Part shown: piece after piece, positions 34,574 to 43,791 of the stretch
Position numbering within the stretch: position 1 is the first letter of the stretch
Layout of the letters: the number at the start of each line of letters is the position of its first letter
Source of the DNA: Maricaulis maris_C
Lineage (GTDB): Bacteria; Pseudomonadota; Alphaproteobacteria; Caulobacterales; Maricaulaceae
Reading direction: 5' to 3'
Length of the DNA: 64,000 nt
Assembly: GCF_049116555.1 (NCBI RefSeq)
Contig: NZ_JAGDYT010000008.1
Coordinates: forward strand, 62,001 to 126,000
Notes under the pieces: generated by a model
What the model saw: the letters and a program-made list of their open reading frames with translations, nothing else
Told to the model about the DNA's origin: nothing
The model's database searches: none
Position numbers and translations under genes: made by a program

Positions 34574-35658
34574 GCGGCGGCCTCTTCCAGCCAGCGTCCC
34601 GCCAGCCAGAGCCTGTCCTGTCCGAAGGCCATGCGGTCGCCAACCTTGAAGGTCGGTACGCCCCAATGCCCGTGGCCAAACAGTTCGACCCGGTTGGCTT
34701 CAACGACCGCGCGCCAGGCGTCGTCAGCCAAGTCCTTGCGGGCCTGATCCCACGACACACCCGCCACTTCACAAATACGGCGCAGCCCTGCGTCGCTGGC
34801 GGCATCCACGCCTTGGGACCAGACTGCCGTCAGAAAAGCTTGCAGGAAGGCCTGCCCGCGCCCGCGACGGATCTCCCCTGCGAGCAGGGCGAGCCCCCGC
34901 TCCACGCCAAGGCCGACCGGGTCGGCGATGTTGCCGAATGGCAGGCCGAGTCGCTCTGCCTCGCGCTTGCAGTCGCGAACGATATAGAAGCGCTTGCGCC
35001 TTGGAACCGGTAGCGCCCGCATGACCATGGGCAGGACCGGCCGCAACCGAACCGTCGCCTGCCAGCGATCCGCCAGGTCGAACAGACGCATGGCGGCGAG
35101 ATAACTGTACGGGCTTCGCAGCGACAGGAAGACGTCGAGCGTGCCGCCGCCCGCGGAGTCGGGTTCCGGGATTGGTGAAAACAGGGGCGACTGGCCGCCA
35201 AGCCGGCTCTCGAGATGGTGTAGACGATCTATTCCCCAATACCACTCGCCCTCGAACCAGGTCATGGCCGAGCCGTAATGGCCAAGTTTTGTCCGGAGCG
35301 CGTCACCGGCGTCAGCCCCGGCGGTTTGCGGCCAGGGCTGTGGTGTCGGGTCGAGGTTCCAGGCGGTTGCCAGATGACGGGCATCCTCCCTTGACCAGGC
35401 CGCCAGCTTGTCAGGCTCGGGCGCTGCCGACCGGTCGGGTGGACCAACCTCATGCCAGGAAATTTCCACCGGATAGTGTTCGGCGAGGCGCGGCAAGGCT
35501 TGCAGCAGGAGATGCGAATAGGGGTCATCGCGCTCGATGAAGGCATGCAGCGTGCGCGGGCGACCGGTCAGGCGGCGCAGGCCGGCATGACGCAGGCGCG
35601 AGACCGCGCGCAATGTCGGGCTGGTCAAGACACGTGGCGCCAGGGATTTCAGGCTCAT
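34543..35658 (-). CDS. Tandem DsbA-fold/HCCA-isomerase-like protein
   Basis: This 371-residue protein seems to hold two thioredoxin-fold domains of the 2-hydroxychromene-2-carboxylate isomerase (HCCA)/DsbA type. The first has HAFIERDDPYSHLLLQALPRLAEHY (about 30-55) and the second FLSLRSPYSYLAAMRLFDLADRW near 180-205, then RKRFYIVRDCKREAERLGLPFG and the C-terminal FGHGHWGVPTFKVGD. The canonical CxxC of DsbA is absent, fitting the glutathione-isomerase branch. I start at ATG 35658, overlapping the DUF1330 stop by four bases. The frame is open further upstream but would cover that gene. Its 3' end overlaps the convergent HupE-like gene. Confidence 0.78.
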   Translation of the reverse strand: MSLKSLAPRVLTSPTLRAVSRLRHAGLRRLTGRPRTLHAFIERDDPYSHLLLQALPRLAEHYPVEISWHEVGPPDRSAAPEPDKLAAWSREDARHLATAWNLDPTPQPWPQTAGADAGDALRTKLGHYGSAMTWFEGEWYWGIDRLHHLESRLGGQSPLFSPIPEPDSAGGGTLDVFLSLRSPYSYLAAMRLFDLADRWQATVRLRPVLPMVMRALPVPRRKRFYIVRDCKREAERLGLPFGNIADPVGLGVERGLALLAGEIRRGRGQAFLQAFLTAVWSQGVDAASDAGLRRICEVAGVSWDQARKDLADDAWRAVVEANRVELFGHGHWGVPTFKVGDRMAFGQDRLWLAGRWLEEAAAQDQARTRNQ

Positions 35659-36077
35659 GCGACAAAGGTCTCCGACTGGAAACAGGGGATGAGGAGTTGT
35701 CCCGCCAGGCCGGCCTTGCGGTGGATTTCGATTTCGCGAAAGGCTGTGGTTTCGGCAATTTCGGGCAGGGTCGCCGCGGATGGATAGGTCATGATGGCGA
35801 TCATATCCCACGCCTCGTCCGTATGTCCGATCAGGAATTCCGACGGCAGTGCCGAGAATCGCAGATGGCCACCCGCTGTCTCGACCAGCCGGGTCATTGG
35901 TCCGCCATAGCGCATATAGGCATCGACACCGGACAAATCCGGTTCCCGCCCATCCGGATAGGCGGCCTTGTCCCGGAACTTCAACAGGTTGAGCAGATGA
36001 ACCGGGCCATCGCCCGCGCGGGCGAGAAACGCGGCTAATTGAGCGTCGCTTGGCTCCATGGCATTGGAAACGCGCAT
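35655..36077 (-). CDS. DUF1330-like small protein
   Basis: This 140-residue protein has the DUF1330 look: an early GPVHLLNLLKFRDKAAYPDG strand, DAYMRYGGPMTRLVE and a C-terminal WDMIAIMTYPSAATLPEIAET segment, suggesting a small dimeric alpha-beta ferredoxin-like fold. No catalytic role is established. It is the first gene of a two-gene leftward unit, with translational coupling (ATGA) to the tandem thioredoxin-fold gene, suggesting a shared job. GGAGGGAAAGC upstream serves as ribosome-binding site. Confidence 0.75.
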   Translation of the reverse strand: MRVSNAMEPSDAQLAAFLARAGDGPVHLLNLLKFRDKAAYPDGREPDLSGVDAYMRYGGPMTRLVETAGGHLRFSALPSEFLIGHTDEAWDMIAIMTYPSAATLPEIAETTAFREIEIHRKAGLAGQLLIPCFQSETFVA

Positions 36078-36483
36078 GCTTTCCCTCCGTAAGCGGTGAA
36101 CAAGAAGAGGTTGGACAATCTTTCGGGACTTGTCACGCCAGCGCGCTTCGTCCCGTACCCTGAGGGCGCTTGTCCCGCGCCGGCAACATGATAAATATCA
36201 GATGATTAGCTGCGCAGGAATTCAGCATGGACCGGCTCGACCTTCGCCTTTGCTCGCGCGCGCTTGTCGATTGCTTTGGCCGCCGGGGCACCTGCCTGAG
36301 GCTGCCGGTCACCGAGCATTGTGCCCGGCGCGACCCGGTCACCGGATTGGCTGCACGACCGGGCAATCCGGTCATGTCCGCGGCGCCAAGCCCGGGTCCG
36401 GCAAACGGCCTCTTTCGAGATTCAGCCTTCGCCTCGTGCGGGGCGCTGGGCGGTGAGACACAGATCCAGCCGCCTGGTCTCGC
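36078..36483. other. 406-bp spacer with a doubtful 86-codon frame
   Basis: Between DUF1330 and the TSUP permease I see no certain gene or clear hairpin. A + strand frame at 36227-36487 (86 codons) ends in an ATGA overlap with the permease start. That would fit translational coupling, but the peptide is arginine- and proline-rich without recognisable fold and no good ribosome-binding site was found. I treat it as unproven. Confidence 0.4.
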
Positions 36484-37242
36484 ATGACCGTGCTGGCGGG
36501 CTTGGCCGGCGCCTTCTTGGTGACCGCGATTGTCTACGCGATGGTCGGTTTTGGCGGCGGATCAACCTATACCGCCCTGCTTGTCCTGGCGGAGACCGAC
36601 TACCGGCTGCTGCCGGCGGTGTCTCTGGCGTGCAATGTCACCGTCGTCAGCGGGTCCGTTGTTCATTACGCGCGAGCCGGATTGATCCCGTGGCGCCGTC
36701 TTTGGCCCATAATCGCCTGTTCAGTGCCGGCCGCCTGGCTCGGCGGGTTGGTCGAGATACCCGAGCGCATCTTCATCGTCCTGTTGGGACTTGCGCTTCT
36801 TGCGTCGGCGCTGGCGCTGGTGATCCGCCAGCCCGGTCCGGCGCGCAAGGATGCGCGCGTGGTGCCTGGGCTGGCGCCGGCCCTGGGCGGAGGCATTGGC
36901 CTGCTGGCGGGCCTGGTTGGCATCGGCGGTGGAATTTTCCTGGCTCCGCTCCTCTACGCATTGCGCTGGGCCGAAGCGAAGGCAATCGCCGCGTCTGCTG
37001 CAATATTCATCCTGGCGAACTCGCTTGCGGGCCTGATCGGACAATCCCAGAGAATTGCCGGCAGTGGCGATCTCGATCGCCTGCTGGACTATTGGCCCTT
37101 ATTGCTGGCTGTCCTGGTGGGGGGGCAGTTGGGAGTCTGGATAGGAAGTCGCCGCTTGCCCGATCATTGGCTCGCCCGGATCACGGCTTTGCTGGTGTTC
37201 ATTGTCGCGCTCCGATTACTGTGGCGCGCCGCGACCAGTTGA
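36484..37242 (+). CDS. TSUP (TauE/SafE) family membrane permease
   Basis: This 252-residue inner-membrane protein has about eight hydrophobic segments and two copies of the TSUP half-motif, the first with GFGGGSTYTALLVL (about residues 22-35) and the second with LLAGLVGIGGGIFLAPLLYAL (about 138-158). Such TauE/SafE family permeases export sulfite, sulfoacetate or other organosulfur anions. No sulfur-metabolism gene is adjacent, so the substrate remains open. It appears to be monocistronic and is followed by a hairpin. Confidence 0.88.
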   Translation: MTVLAGLAGAFLVTAIVYAMVGFGGGSTYTALLVLAETDYRLLPAVSLACNVTVVSGSVVHYARAGLIPWRRLWPIIACSVPAAWLGGLVEIPERIFIVLLGLALLASALALVIRQPGPARKDARVVPGLAPALGGGIGLLAGLVGIGGGIFLAPLLYALRWAEAKAIAASAAIFILANSLAGLIGQSQRIAGSGDLDRLLDYWPLLLAVLVGGQLGVWIGSRRLPDHWLARITALLVFIVALRLLWRAATS

Positions 37243-37585
37243 CGGTGCCGGCCTCGCCATCGAGGCCGGAGTGCTGTCAGAGGAATATGCGCAAGAGCGC
37301 ATTCCTGACTTCGTCGCCTTGCCAGGCGCGTCATCCGCTCCGCGGCTGTGACGCTTGTCCGGTTTCCACTTTCCTTGCGCAATGTCGAACACCTGCGCCC
37401 CAAGCGCTTGGCCGTGCGTTCGGGGCTGGGACGGAGCGTGGCCGCTTTCCAATGCGCAAAGCGCTGCGCCAGAGGCGGAGCCTGCAACGGCCTCGACCTT
37501 CCCGGGCAGCGTGTTAAGGTTGTCACTTCCGAGTTCAGCGTTTTCTGTCCACTTTCGCCCGATCGGGTGGTGTCAGCGAGGTCGT
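37243..37585. other. 343-bp spacer with hairpins after the TSUP gene
   Basis: A perfect nine-base-pair hairpin with tetraloop, CCGGCCTCG-CCAT-CGAGGCCGG (37248-37269), follows the permease stop by six bases. It is followed by a second bulged hairpin around TGCGC-AAGA-GCGCA (arms within 37281-37306). Neither has a long T-run, but together they probably end transcription of the permease gene. I see nothing else up to the ribosome-binding site of the gene at 37586. Confidence 0.5.
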
Positions 37586-38131
37586 ATGAGCGAAGATTTC
37601 CCGGCTGAACCTGAACCGACGGCCTCGCAGGCCACGGTGCGCATGCGGCGTGGCCCTGCTTTGATCCTGGTTGTCTTGACGGGTCTTTTTGCCCTTGCGG
37701 CGTGGTGGCTGTTGAGCTCGCGCGACGGACCGCCAGCCGATCTCTGGGCTGACGGGAGCTATGTGGCTGACCCCGACTGTGTCGCGGGCAGTTCGGAATG
37801 CCCTGTTTTCCTGGAATCCCGACCGGTCGGTCACGGCAATACCAGCGAGGGCGACCTCGCTCTGACCGCGGTTCACTATCCGGGGCTGGATGATCCCATC
37901 GCCCAGTGGGGACGCTGCATGGACAGTGTCTTGACCTGCCTCGCCCCGGCGTCACAAGGCACGCCTGACGAAAAGGCAAACGCGCTGAGAGCGTGCGTGG
38001 CCGAGGCGGAATGTCCGCAGGCCTGTCGTGACCGATTTGCTGATCGTGCCGATGACACGCTGGAAGGCGCGACCGCCGAATTTGACGCAATTTTCGTCGC
38101 GGAGGAGGCCTGGTGCGCGCCCGTTCAATGA
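37586..38131 (+). CDS. Single-span membrane protein with cysteine-rich periplasmic domain
   Basis: This 181-residue protein is not recognised. It has a short cytoplasmic N-terminus, one membrane segment (GPALILVVLTGLFALAAWWLL, about residues 23-43), then a periplasmic domain of about 135 residues with eight or more cysteines (DCVAGSSECP, CMDSVLTCLA, CVAEAECPQACRD), suggesting disulfides. I start it at ATG 37586 behind GCGAGG. The frame is open further upstream, where the sequence is not protein-like. Its stop overlaps the start of the giant vWA gene (ATGA), so the two are translated together. It may anchor or mature the large partner (inference). Confidence 0.7.
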   Translation: MSEDFPAEPEPTASQATVRMRRGPALILVVLTGLFALAAWWLLSSRDGPPADLWADGSYVADPDCVAGSSECPVFLESRPVGHGNTSEGDLALTAVHYPGLDDPIAQWGRCMDSVLTCLAPASQGTPDEKANALRACVAEAECPQACRDRFADRADDTLEGATAEFDAIFVAEEAWCAPVQ

Positions 38132-41100
38132 TACTCGCCCCGCAACAGACAGGTTGGCGCCGGGTCGCGCATGTCGCCCGGCTCGGGTTTGTCGTGGCGT
38201 TGATGGGGCTGACCACGGCCTACGACACCAAGGAAACCGCCCGGGCAGGCGCCTTCAGCGGGCATGTGGCCGATGCGGACAAGTGGCACGGCATCTATTA
38301 CTGCCATCAAAGCGAGCGGGATGGCTGCCATGAGAATGAGCATGCCTGGCTGGCCCAGGTGGCGCTCGATCGAGCGGCGCCCGGCTCACCCTGGGGATTT
38401 TCGCCCGACAACCGGCTTGTGGTCCGCGATCTGGCCACTGGCTTTTTCCGGCCGGAGATCGGTCGCAGTCGAGAGGGGTCAAGCTGGGATCCGGACGATG
38501 TCATGGGACTGCCGCAACGCACGGTCCCGGGCGCCGCAAACTTCGCCGGCATCCCCGATTTCAGTTACTCGCTCTATGACTGGATCAACCGGAACGAACT
38601 CTGTCCGCCCCTGCCCAATGGGCAAATGCCGGCTGGAACCCCGGCCAATTGCCACAATTATTCCTATTGGCAGGGAGGCGGGTTCAATGCCTCGCACTTT
38701 GGTTCCCAGGCTACCCGCTCCTATCAACAACTCCATGCGACCGCCATGGGGCTGGCGGCCCGCGCACGTCGGTTGCGCGAACGCATTGAGGCGGATCCGG
38801 CCAATCTTGAAGCCTATCGTGATGTTGTCCGCGAAGCCGAGATGGAAGCGCTGGCCTATGAGGGCTATGCCCAGCATTTCCTGCAGGACCGCTGGGCGAT
38901 GGGGCATATGTTCGAGCGTTGGGGGTCACCGGAATACAATGCAAACGGCATTGCGCTGGACCCGACGCGAGCGCTCATGGCCGGGGCCTTTACCGGCATC
39001 ATCCACGGCTATCAGTCCGTCGCCCATGTACCGGATGCCCTCTCGTCACCGGAGGTCGGTGTCGTCAATTCCGTGGTCAATCTCGCGGCGCGATCTATCA
39101 ACTGGATCGGGGAGAGACTGGGTCTGACCCAGCCGGGCAATCCGCCTGCTGCACGGCTCCAGATCGCCCATTGGCGGCGGGCGGGCGATGAGGAAGAGCA
39201 TCCAGGGGTTGGTGATTATCGGGCCTGGGACCTGCAGCGCGGCCGGTATGCGGCCCGGGTCAGCCTGCCGGGTCATATCATCGAATACAATTCAGAGACC
39301 ACGCTTCCCGTCCAGCGCCAGTACAATGAATTGATGGCCTGTTCGAGCGCCGGGTTCCGGGATGTGATCCGGGCCTTTGGTCCTAATGGCAACGGGTTCG
39401 GGATCGACGGTGCCGCGGTCAGCTCCGCTGCCGGCGAAAGCCTTGGGCCCCATTGCTACAATGCTTGGGCGACCAATGAGGCCATAGTCTTCGGCATGGG
39501 CAATGAGTTCGCGGCGGCAGGCGCGATCTCGACCATGGCCCAGGCCGGTTTCCGGATCGGCAATGTCATCAATGAGGTCACCGGAAACGCCACCGCCTCC
39601 GATCTGCCACCGGAGATCCGCGGTTTCATCTACAGTCGCAATGACACGCTGTCGGTGACGCGCATCTATGTCCGCGCCCGGATGGCAGCCTTTAGCGACC
39701 CATCCGGCCTGGGCCTGGCACAAGGCGGGATGGGAACACTGCTCGGTGTGCCGACCGGTGATACCTATCCTGTTGCCAGCTATCTCGAACCCCCTGCCAT
39801 AACCACCTTGCCTGACCGCGATCCTCGGGGCCGTGACGCGCAAACGGTCTTCGGTTTTTTCAATCGATCCCACGCCGACTATTTCTGCCGTCAGTCCGAT
39901 ACACTGTTGCCGCGCTTGCGCGGGTCGGCTGAAGACAGCGAGCGGGCGACGTGTCGCATTCTCGCCCAGCGACTCTATGACGAAACCGAGGACGGAGCCG
40001 GTATCAGCGAGCACGCTTTTGTCGAGCTCAACGGATCCCGCGAGCGCACTGAACCCTTGTGCCGCGTCGTCAATGATGGCTGGTCGGCTCCCGGATTTGG
40101 CGGTGACGGCGTCGATACGCTCCATCCGGGTTATGTGAGCTGGGATTTCAACGCGGATGAGAGCCTCGCCTTCACCATGGACGATGCCGGATTGGCGCTG
40201 CAGTCCGTCGCCAATTGGTGCGACCGCACGCCTGTGATTGATGTGGTCGGTGAGGATGACCTCGCGGCCGATGGTGTGGTCGCGGTGCTGGAAGATACCC
40301 GCGACATCATCGAAATTCGCGGGCGACATTTTGGTGATGCCGCCGGAGAGCTTCGCCTGGGTCTTCGCCCGGACGCCGCCATCGCCGCAACCGACATTGT
40401 CGGCTGGAGCGATACGCGGATCCGGTTCCGCATCGACGACATATTCAGCGATGTCCGTTTCGACGACCCAATTGGTGGCGCGGGCACCGGCGACAGCCAT
40501 ACCTATGTATTCGTGACCCGTGCGGCGTCTGACCAGGCCGATCCGGGCCGCGCGAGCGCGGGGCGCTTCGTGCTGCGACGAGAGGTGGAGATTCCCCGCC
40601 TGGTTGCTGTGGACGTTTCGGCGCGGGGCGAGAGTCTTCCGGTCTATGCCTACTCGGTCTCGGCTGGCGCGGAGTCAGAGCTGACCGACCCCGAGCTGCT
40701 GTTCGATACGCCGCCGCTGGTGCCGTCCGAGCCCGAGGAGCGGGCATTTCGTCCTGTTCAACCGGGCGCGGAACTCACGCTCGAGCTTCGCTTCGACGCC
40801 GAGATCGAGCGCGATGCGGACGATCAGATCCTGTCATTGGGCGGTGAGCCGCTCGAGGGACGCTGGCTGGATGCCCGTCATTGGCGCGGCCGGTATGATG
40901 TGCCTGAGGGAGAGGCCTATGAGGCCTTGCGTGGCCCGCTCCCGCTGCGGGTCAGTGTACGGTCGCGTCGCGGCGCTTGGACCGATGCCGACCCGCAAGC
41001 GAGCGGAGCCCAGCCGAATGAGGACCACCAATTGCTGGTCGACCGGATTCCCGCTCATCTGGCCCGTATTGACGTGCGGGCCGGTGGTCGACTGGCCTAT

Positions 41101-42390
41101 CGCGCAGAGTGGTCGGGTGGTCCCGACTATGCGGCGGAGCGGGAACTGACGGCACTGGCGCTTGGCGCGCCGATTCGCACACTTGATGTGGATGTGGCGC
41201 GAACGGTCAGTGAGACCGGCGACGGTCGCATGCGGCTCGAATTCTCGGCTCCACTGGCCGCCGCACCGAGTGTCACGGTTGGCGGCGCGACGGCCGAGGT
41301 GAGCGGTGAAGCGACGCGTTGGCAGGCGCGTTTCGACCTTGAGGAAGCGTCGAGCCTGCGTGACGAGAATGGCGATCTGGCTGTGACCATCAGCCTGGAA
41401 GGGCAGCCACTGGATGCGGACCCCGCGACCGCGGTCACGATCAATGACCCATCGCAATGGAGTTCGGGGCTGTACTGGGCCGGGCTGGAGGCGATGCGGG
41501 CCGGGGTCACAGCCGCCGATGGGGGGCCGGACACTTGGCACAGGCTTGGAGAGGGCCCAGCGCTGTCTTTCCTGATCATTCTTGACGGGTCGGGCTCGAT
41601 GAATGACGCAAACCGGCTCGCCAATGCCAGGGCGGGTATCACGCAGACCTTTGAAAACCTTCCCGAAGATCAGCTGATCGAGTTTGCCGCCGTGGTCTTC
41701 AGTGGTTGCGGCGGCTTCACGACCCGGCGCTTCACGCGGGATGCCGAGGGCATTCGTGACTTCCTGGTTTCAGCCTCCGCAGGCGGCGGGACGCCCCTGG
41801 CCGCCGCGCATGCCCAGGCGCGCGGACTGTTCACCAGCTTTGCTGATCCGCGGGCACAGGAATGGCGTTATGCCAGCTTCACGGATGGCGCAGAGACCTG
41901 TGAGGGCAATGTTACCGGGGCGATCCGGGAGCTGGAGGCGGTCCTGTCCCGTCACCAGGCGCCCGATGCGGCGCCGCCGCCAGCGCCTGACCGGGGTCCA
42001 CCGCCGCAGCCGCCGGCCAATTGTCAGGCGGAGACGTGGTCAGGCTATGCTGTAGAGGTCGAGGATGGTGGCCGTCATCTCGACCGTATCACCCTGACAG
42101 AGCACAGCTATATCGAACGCGTCCTGCCGGACGGCCGTTGCCTGGCCGTCTATGAGGTCAAGGATTACGGCGTCTATTATGGTCGAAGCCGACAATCCGG
42201 CCTGCGTTGGGGCATCAATTCCCGCCCCAGTGAGACGATGACCGATGTTGGCCGCAGTTCGCGAGGGCAGGCGGATATGGACCGGGTTCGCAATCGAGCC
42301 AATCAGGCGCGTGGCGGTCTGATGCCATTGCCCCAGGCGCGTCAGCGCGTCGGTGATGCGGTAAGCCGGGCCGAGCCGGAGAACGGATAA
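38128..42390 (+). CDS. Giant exported protein: zinc-PLC-like N-terminal region, IPT-like part, C-terminal vWA domain
   Basis: This 1420-residue protein has an N-terminal signal/anchor (about residues 15-31), followed by a region with NEHAWLAQVALDRA (His72) and HFLQDRWAMGH (His250, Asp254, His260). The H-x3-D-x5-H spacing is that of the metal site of zinc phospholipase C/P1 nuclease. Around 717-745 an IPT/TIG-like stretch appears (IIEIRGRHFGDAAGELRLGL), followed by several beta-rich repeats. A von Willebrand A domain begins near 1145: MIDAS motif DGSGSMN (Asp1153), GGGTPL, and FTDGAETC. The tail contains a proline-rich linker. I place the start at ATG 38128, coupled to the preceding gene. The stop overlaps the next start (TAATG). 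It is probably surface or periplasmic and binds a partner through the vWA metal site. The domain combination is unfamiliar to me. Confidence 0.75.
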   Translation: MILAPQQTGWRRVAHVARLGFVVALMGLTTAYDTKETARAGAFSGHVADADKWHGIYYCHQSERDGCHENEHAWLAQVALDRAAPGSPWGFSPDNRLVVRDLATGFFRPEIGRSREGSSWDPDDVMGLPQRTVPGAANFAGIPDFSYSLYDWINRNELCPPLPNGQMPAGTPANCHNYSYWQGGGFNASHFGSQATRSYQQLHATAMGLAARARRLRERIEADPANLEAYRDVVREAEMEALAYEGYAQHFLQDRWAMGHMFERWGSPEYNANGIALDPTRALMAGAFTGIIHGYQSVAHVPDALSSPEVGVVNSVVNLAARSINWIGERLGLTQPGNPPAARLQIAHWRRAGDEEEHPGVGDYRAWDLQRGRYAARVSLPGHIIEYNSETTLPVQRQYNELMACSSAGFRDVIRAFGPNGNGFGIDGAAVSSAAGESLGPHCYNAWATNEAIVFGMGNEFAAAGAISTMAQAGFRIGNVINEVTGNATASDLPPEIRGFIYSRNDTLSVTRIYVRARMAAFSDPSGLGLAQGGMGTLLGVPTGDTYPVASYLEPPAITTLPDRDPRGRDAQTVFGFFNRSHADYFCRQSDTLLPRLRGSAEDSERATCRILAQRLYDETEDGAGISEHAFVELNGSRERTEPLCRVVNDGWSAPGFGGDGVDTLHPGYVSWDFNADESLAFTMDDAGLALQSVANWCDRTPVIDVVGEDDLAADGVVAVLEDTRDIIEIRGRHFGDAAGELRLGLRPDAAIAATDIVGWSDTRIRFRIDDIFSDVRFDDPIGGAGTGDSHTYVFVTRAASDQADPGRASAGRFVLRREVEIPRLVAVDVSARGESLPVYAYSVSAGAESELTDPELLFDTPPLVPSEPEERAFRPVQPGAELTLELRFDAEIERDADDQILSLGGEPLEGRWLDARHWRGRYDVPEGEAYEALRGPLPLRVSVRSRRGAWTDADPQASGAQPNEDHQLLVDRIPAHLARIDVRAGGRLAYRAEWSGGPDYAAERELTALALGAPIRTLDVDVARTVSETGDGRMRLEFSAPLAAAPSVTVGGATAEVSGEATRWQARFDLEEASSLRDENGDLAVTISLEGQPLDADPATAVTINDPSQWSSGLYWAGLEAMRAGVTAADGGPDTWHRLGEGPALSFLIILDGSGSMNDANRLANARAGITQTFENLPEDQLIEFAAVVFSGCGGFTTRRFTRDAEGIRDFLVSASAGGGTPLAAAHAQARGLFTSFADPRAQEWRYASFTDGAETCEGNVTGAIRELEAVLSRHQAPDAAPPPAPDRGPPPQPPANCQAETWSGYAVEVEDGGRHLDRITLTEHSYIERVLPDGRCLAVYEVKDYGVYYGRSRQSGLRWGINSRPSETMTDVGRSSRGQADMDRVRNRANQARGGLMPLPQARQRVGDAVSRAEPENG

Positions 42391-43439
42391 TGCCGGTGTT
42401 TCGTCTCCCCCGTCTTCGTCATGCTCAAGGTGGCATCTGTGTTGCCTTCTTCGTGATGGTCTGTGTGACCCTGGTCACCGCCCCCGGAGTTCGGGCACAG
42501 ACCCGATTGGATCCAAACGAGATCGTCACGATCGAACTGGATGAAGAGGGTGCCGCCGAGATCAGCCTGCGCCTGGAAAGGCCGGCACAGATTCGCTTTG
42601 ATGTGTTTTCGGGTCCCGACACTCTGGTCGATGTCGCCATCCTTGAGATGGCCGATGATCCGACGGTCGAGAAACAGGACCGGAGCGAAGTGATGGTTCT
42701 GGGCCCGGGGCGTCATCGCCTGGAGCTCGCCGGATCGGGTCCGGACGGCCCCGCCGGCGGTGTGGTGCAAGGGCGGATATTCGCCCGACCTCCCAATGAT
42801 GCCTTCGAACCCAATGACGATATCGAGCAGGCGCGCGAGATTGAACTGCCCTTTCACAGCGTGATCCGGCTCGCCAATCAGGACTGGGACTGGTTCCGGG
42901 TCGACCCGCCACGGCGAGGCGTATTGGGGATCCAGCTGCATTCCTGGAGGGGGGGCTATTTCGGGCCCGAAATCCGTGTCGTCGACGAGGATGGGGAGGT
43001 TTTGTATGTCTCGCCATCGGAAAATGGTGGCTGGAGCGGCATGCGATATGTCGAGGTCACGGGGCGTCCTGTCTTCGTCGGGGTGACCGATCCGGGGACG
43101 TGGCACGACCAGCAGACAGATGGCTACAAGTCGCTTGAAATCATCTTGATCGAGCCGCTGGGCCGGATGATGGGTCAGTTGATAACCCTGGGCGTGGAAG
43201 AGGATGACCCGTCTCTCTACCAGCTTGCCCAGATCGGGAATGCGCTGGGTGTCGAGCTGCGAGCGGCCAATGAGGCCGAGGCCGTCGCAAGCGAGCTCTC
43301 CAGAGTGGTTGAAGGCCGAAGCCGCCGCGGTATTCCGCCGCTTTTCATGGCGGGCCTTGGAGTATTGGCGCTTTTGGGCGGCCTTGGTGGCGTCATCTGG
43401 TTCTGGCGGCGCCGGAAGCCTGCCGCCCCGTCCCGATAG
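42390..43439 (+). CDS. Periplasmic protein with C-terminal membrane anchor
   Basis: This 349-residue protein has a signal peptide (about residues 15-36, ending VRAQ), beta-rich domains of PPC-like character (LEELDEEG...FDVFSGPDTLVDVAIL and the segment NDAFEPNDDIEQAREIELPF, DWDWFRVDPP), and a C-terminal hydrophobic helix (about 316-336) ending in a basic tail RRRKPAAPSR. It should sit in the periplasm attached to the membrane by its C-terminus. It is the third gene of the unit, its start overlapping the vWA stop (TAATG). Pre-peptidase C-terminal-like repeats occur with secreted enzymes. It may present or protect the giant protein (inference). Confidence 0.7.
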   Translation: MPVFRLPRLRHAQGGICVAFFVMVCVTLVTAPGVRAQTRLDPNEIVTIELDEEGAAEISLRLERPAQIRFDVFSGPDTLVDVAILEMADDPTVEKQDRSEVMVLGPGRHRLELAGSGPDGPAGGVVQGRIFARPPNDAFEPNDDIEQAREIELPFHSVIRLANQDWDWFRVDPPRRGVLGIQLHSWRGGYFGPEIRVVDEDGEVLYVSPSENGGWSGMRYVEVTGRPVFVGVTDPGTWHDQQTDGYKSLEIILIEPLGRMMGQLITLGVEEDDPSLYQLAQIGNALGVELRAANEAEAVASELSRVVEGRSRRGIPPLFMAGLGVLALLGGLGGVIWFWRRRKPAAPSR

Positions 43440-43791
43440 AGCGCGCCCGACGCGTTGCGCGCAGATTGGTGTGCCTTGATCGGCAAGGCCGGGTCGGTCA
43501 GCGCGTCCTGACGGGGCTTGCCGGTCTGTCTCGCGGTCAGATTCCAGATCATCCTCGCGCCTGTCATGGGAACCGGGCAGATCGCCCCTCGCGCCCTGTC
43601 ATCGCCATCTCGCTGCCGACGCGGCGGCGGCTAGCTTGGCCAGACCGGCATCTCCGGCCTACCGGGAAAGCGCGTTTGAGAAATCGTGCAGACGTTCTAT
43701 ACAAAAATTGCGGGTTTGGCTCTTTGCGGAGCTGTCCAGACTGATCATCCAGGTTCTGGCGGTGTCGGTTGAAGGTCATGACAGGGTTGGT
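43440..43791. other. 352-bp spacer before the second lacI gene
   Basis: No gene, strong hairpin or operator-like palindrome was recognised here. An open frame continuous with the downstream regulator runs through part of it, but the peptide is not family-like. Confidence 0.5.

Noticed and set aside
36321..37517. Plus-strand frame of 398 codons overlapping the TSUP permease
   Set aside because: The TSUP frame has membrane helices and the paired glycine-rich motifs, while this frame is basic and membrane-free.
39292..40500. Minus-strand frame of 402 codons within the giant vWA gene
   Set aside because: It lies wholly inside a gene with vWA and metal motifs and has no start signal or family resemblance.
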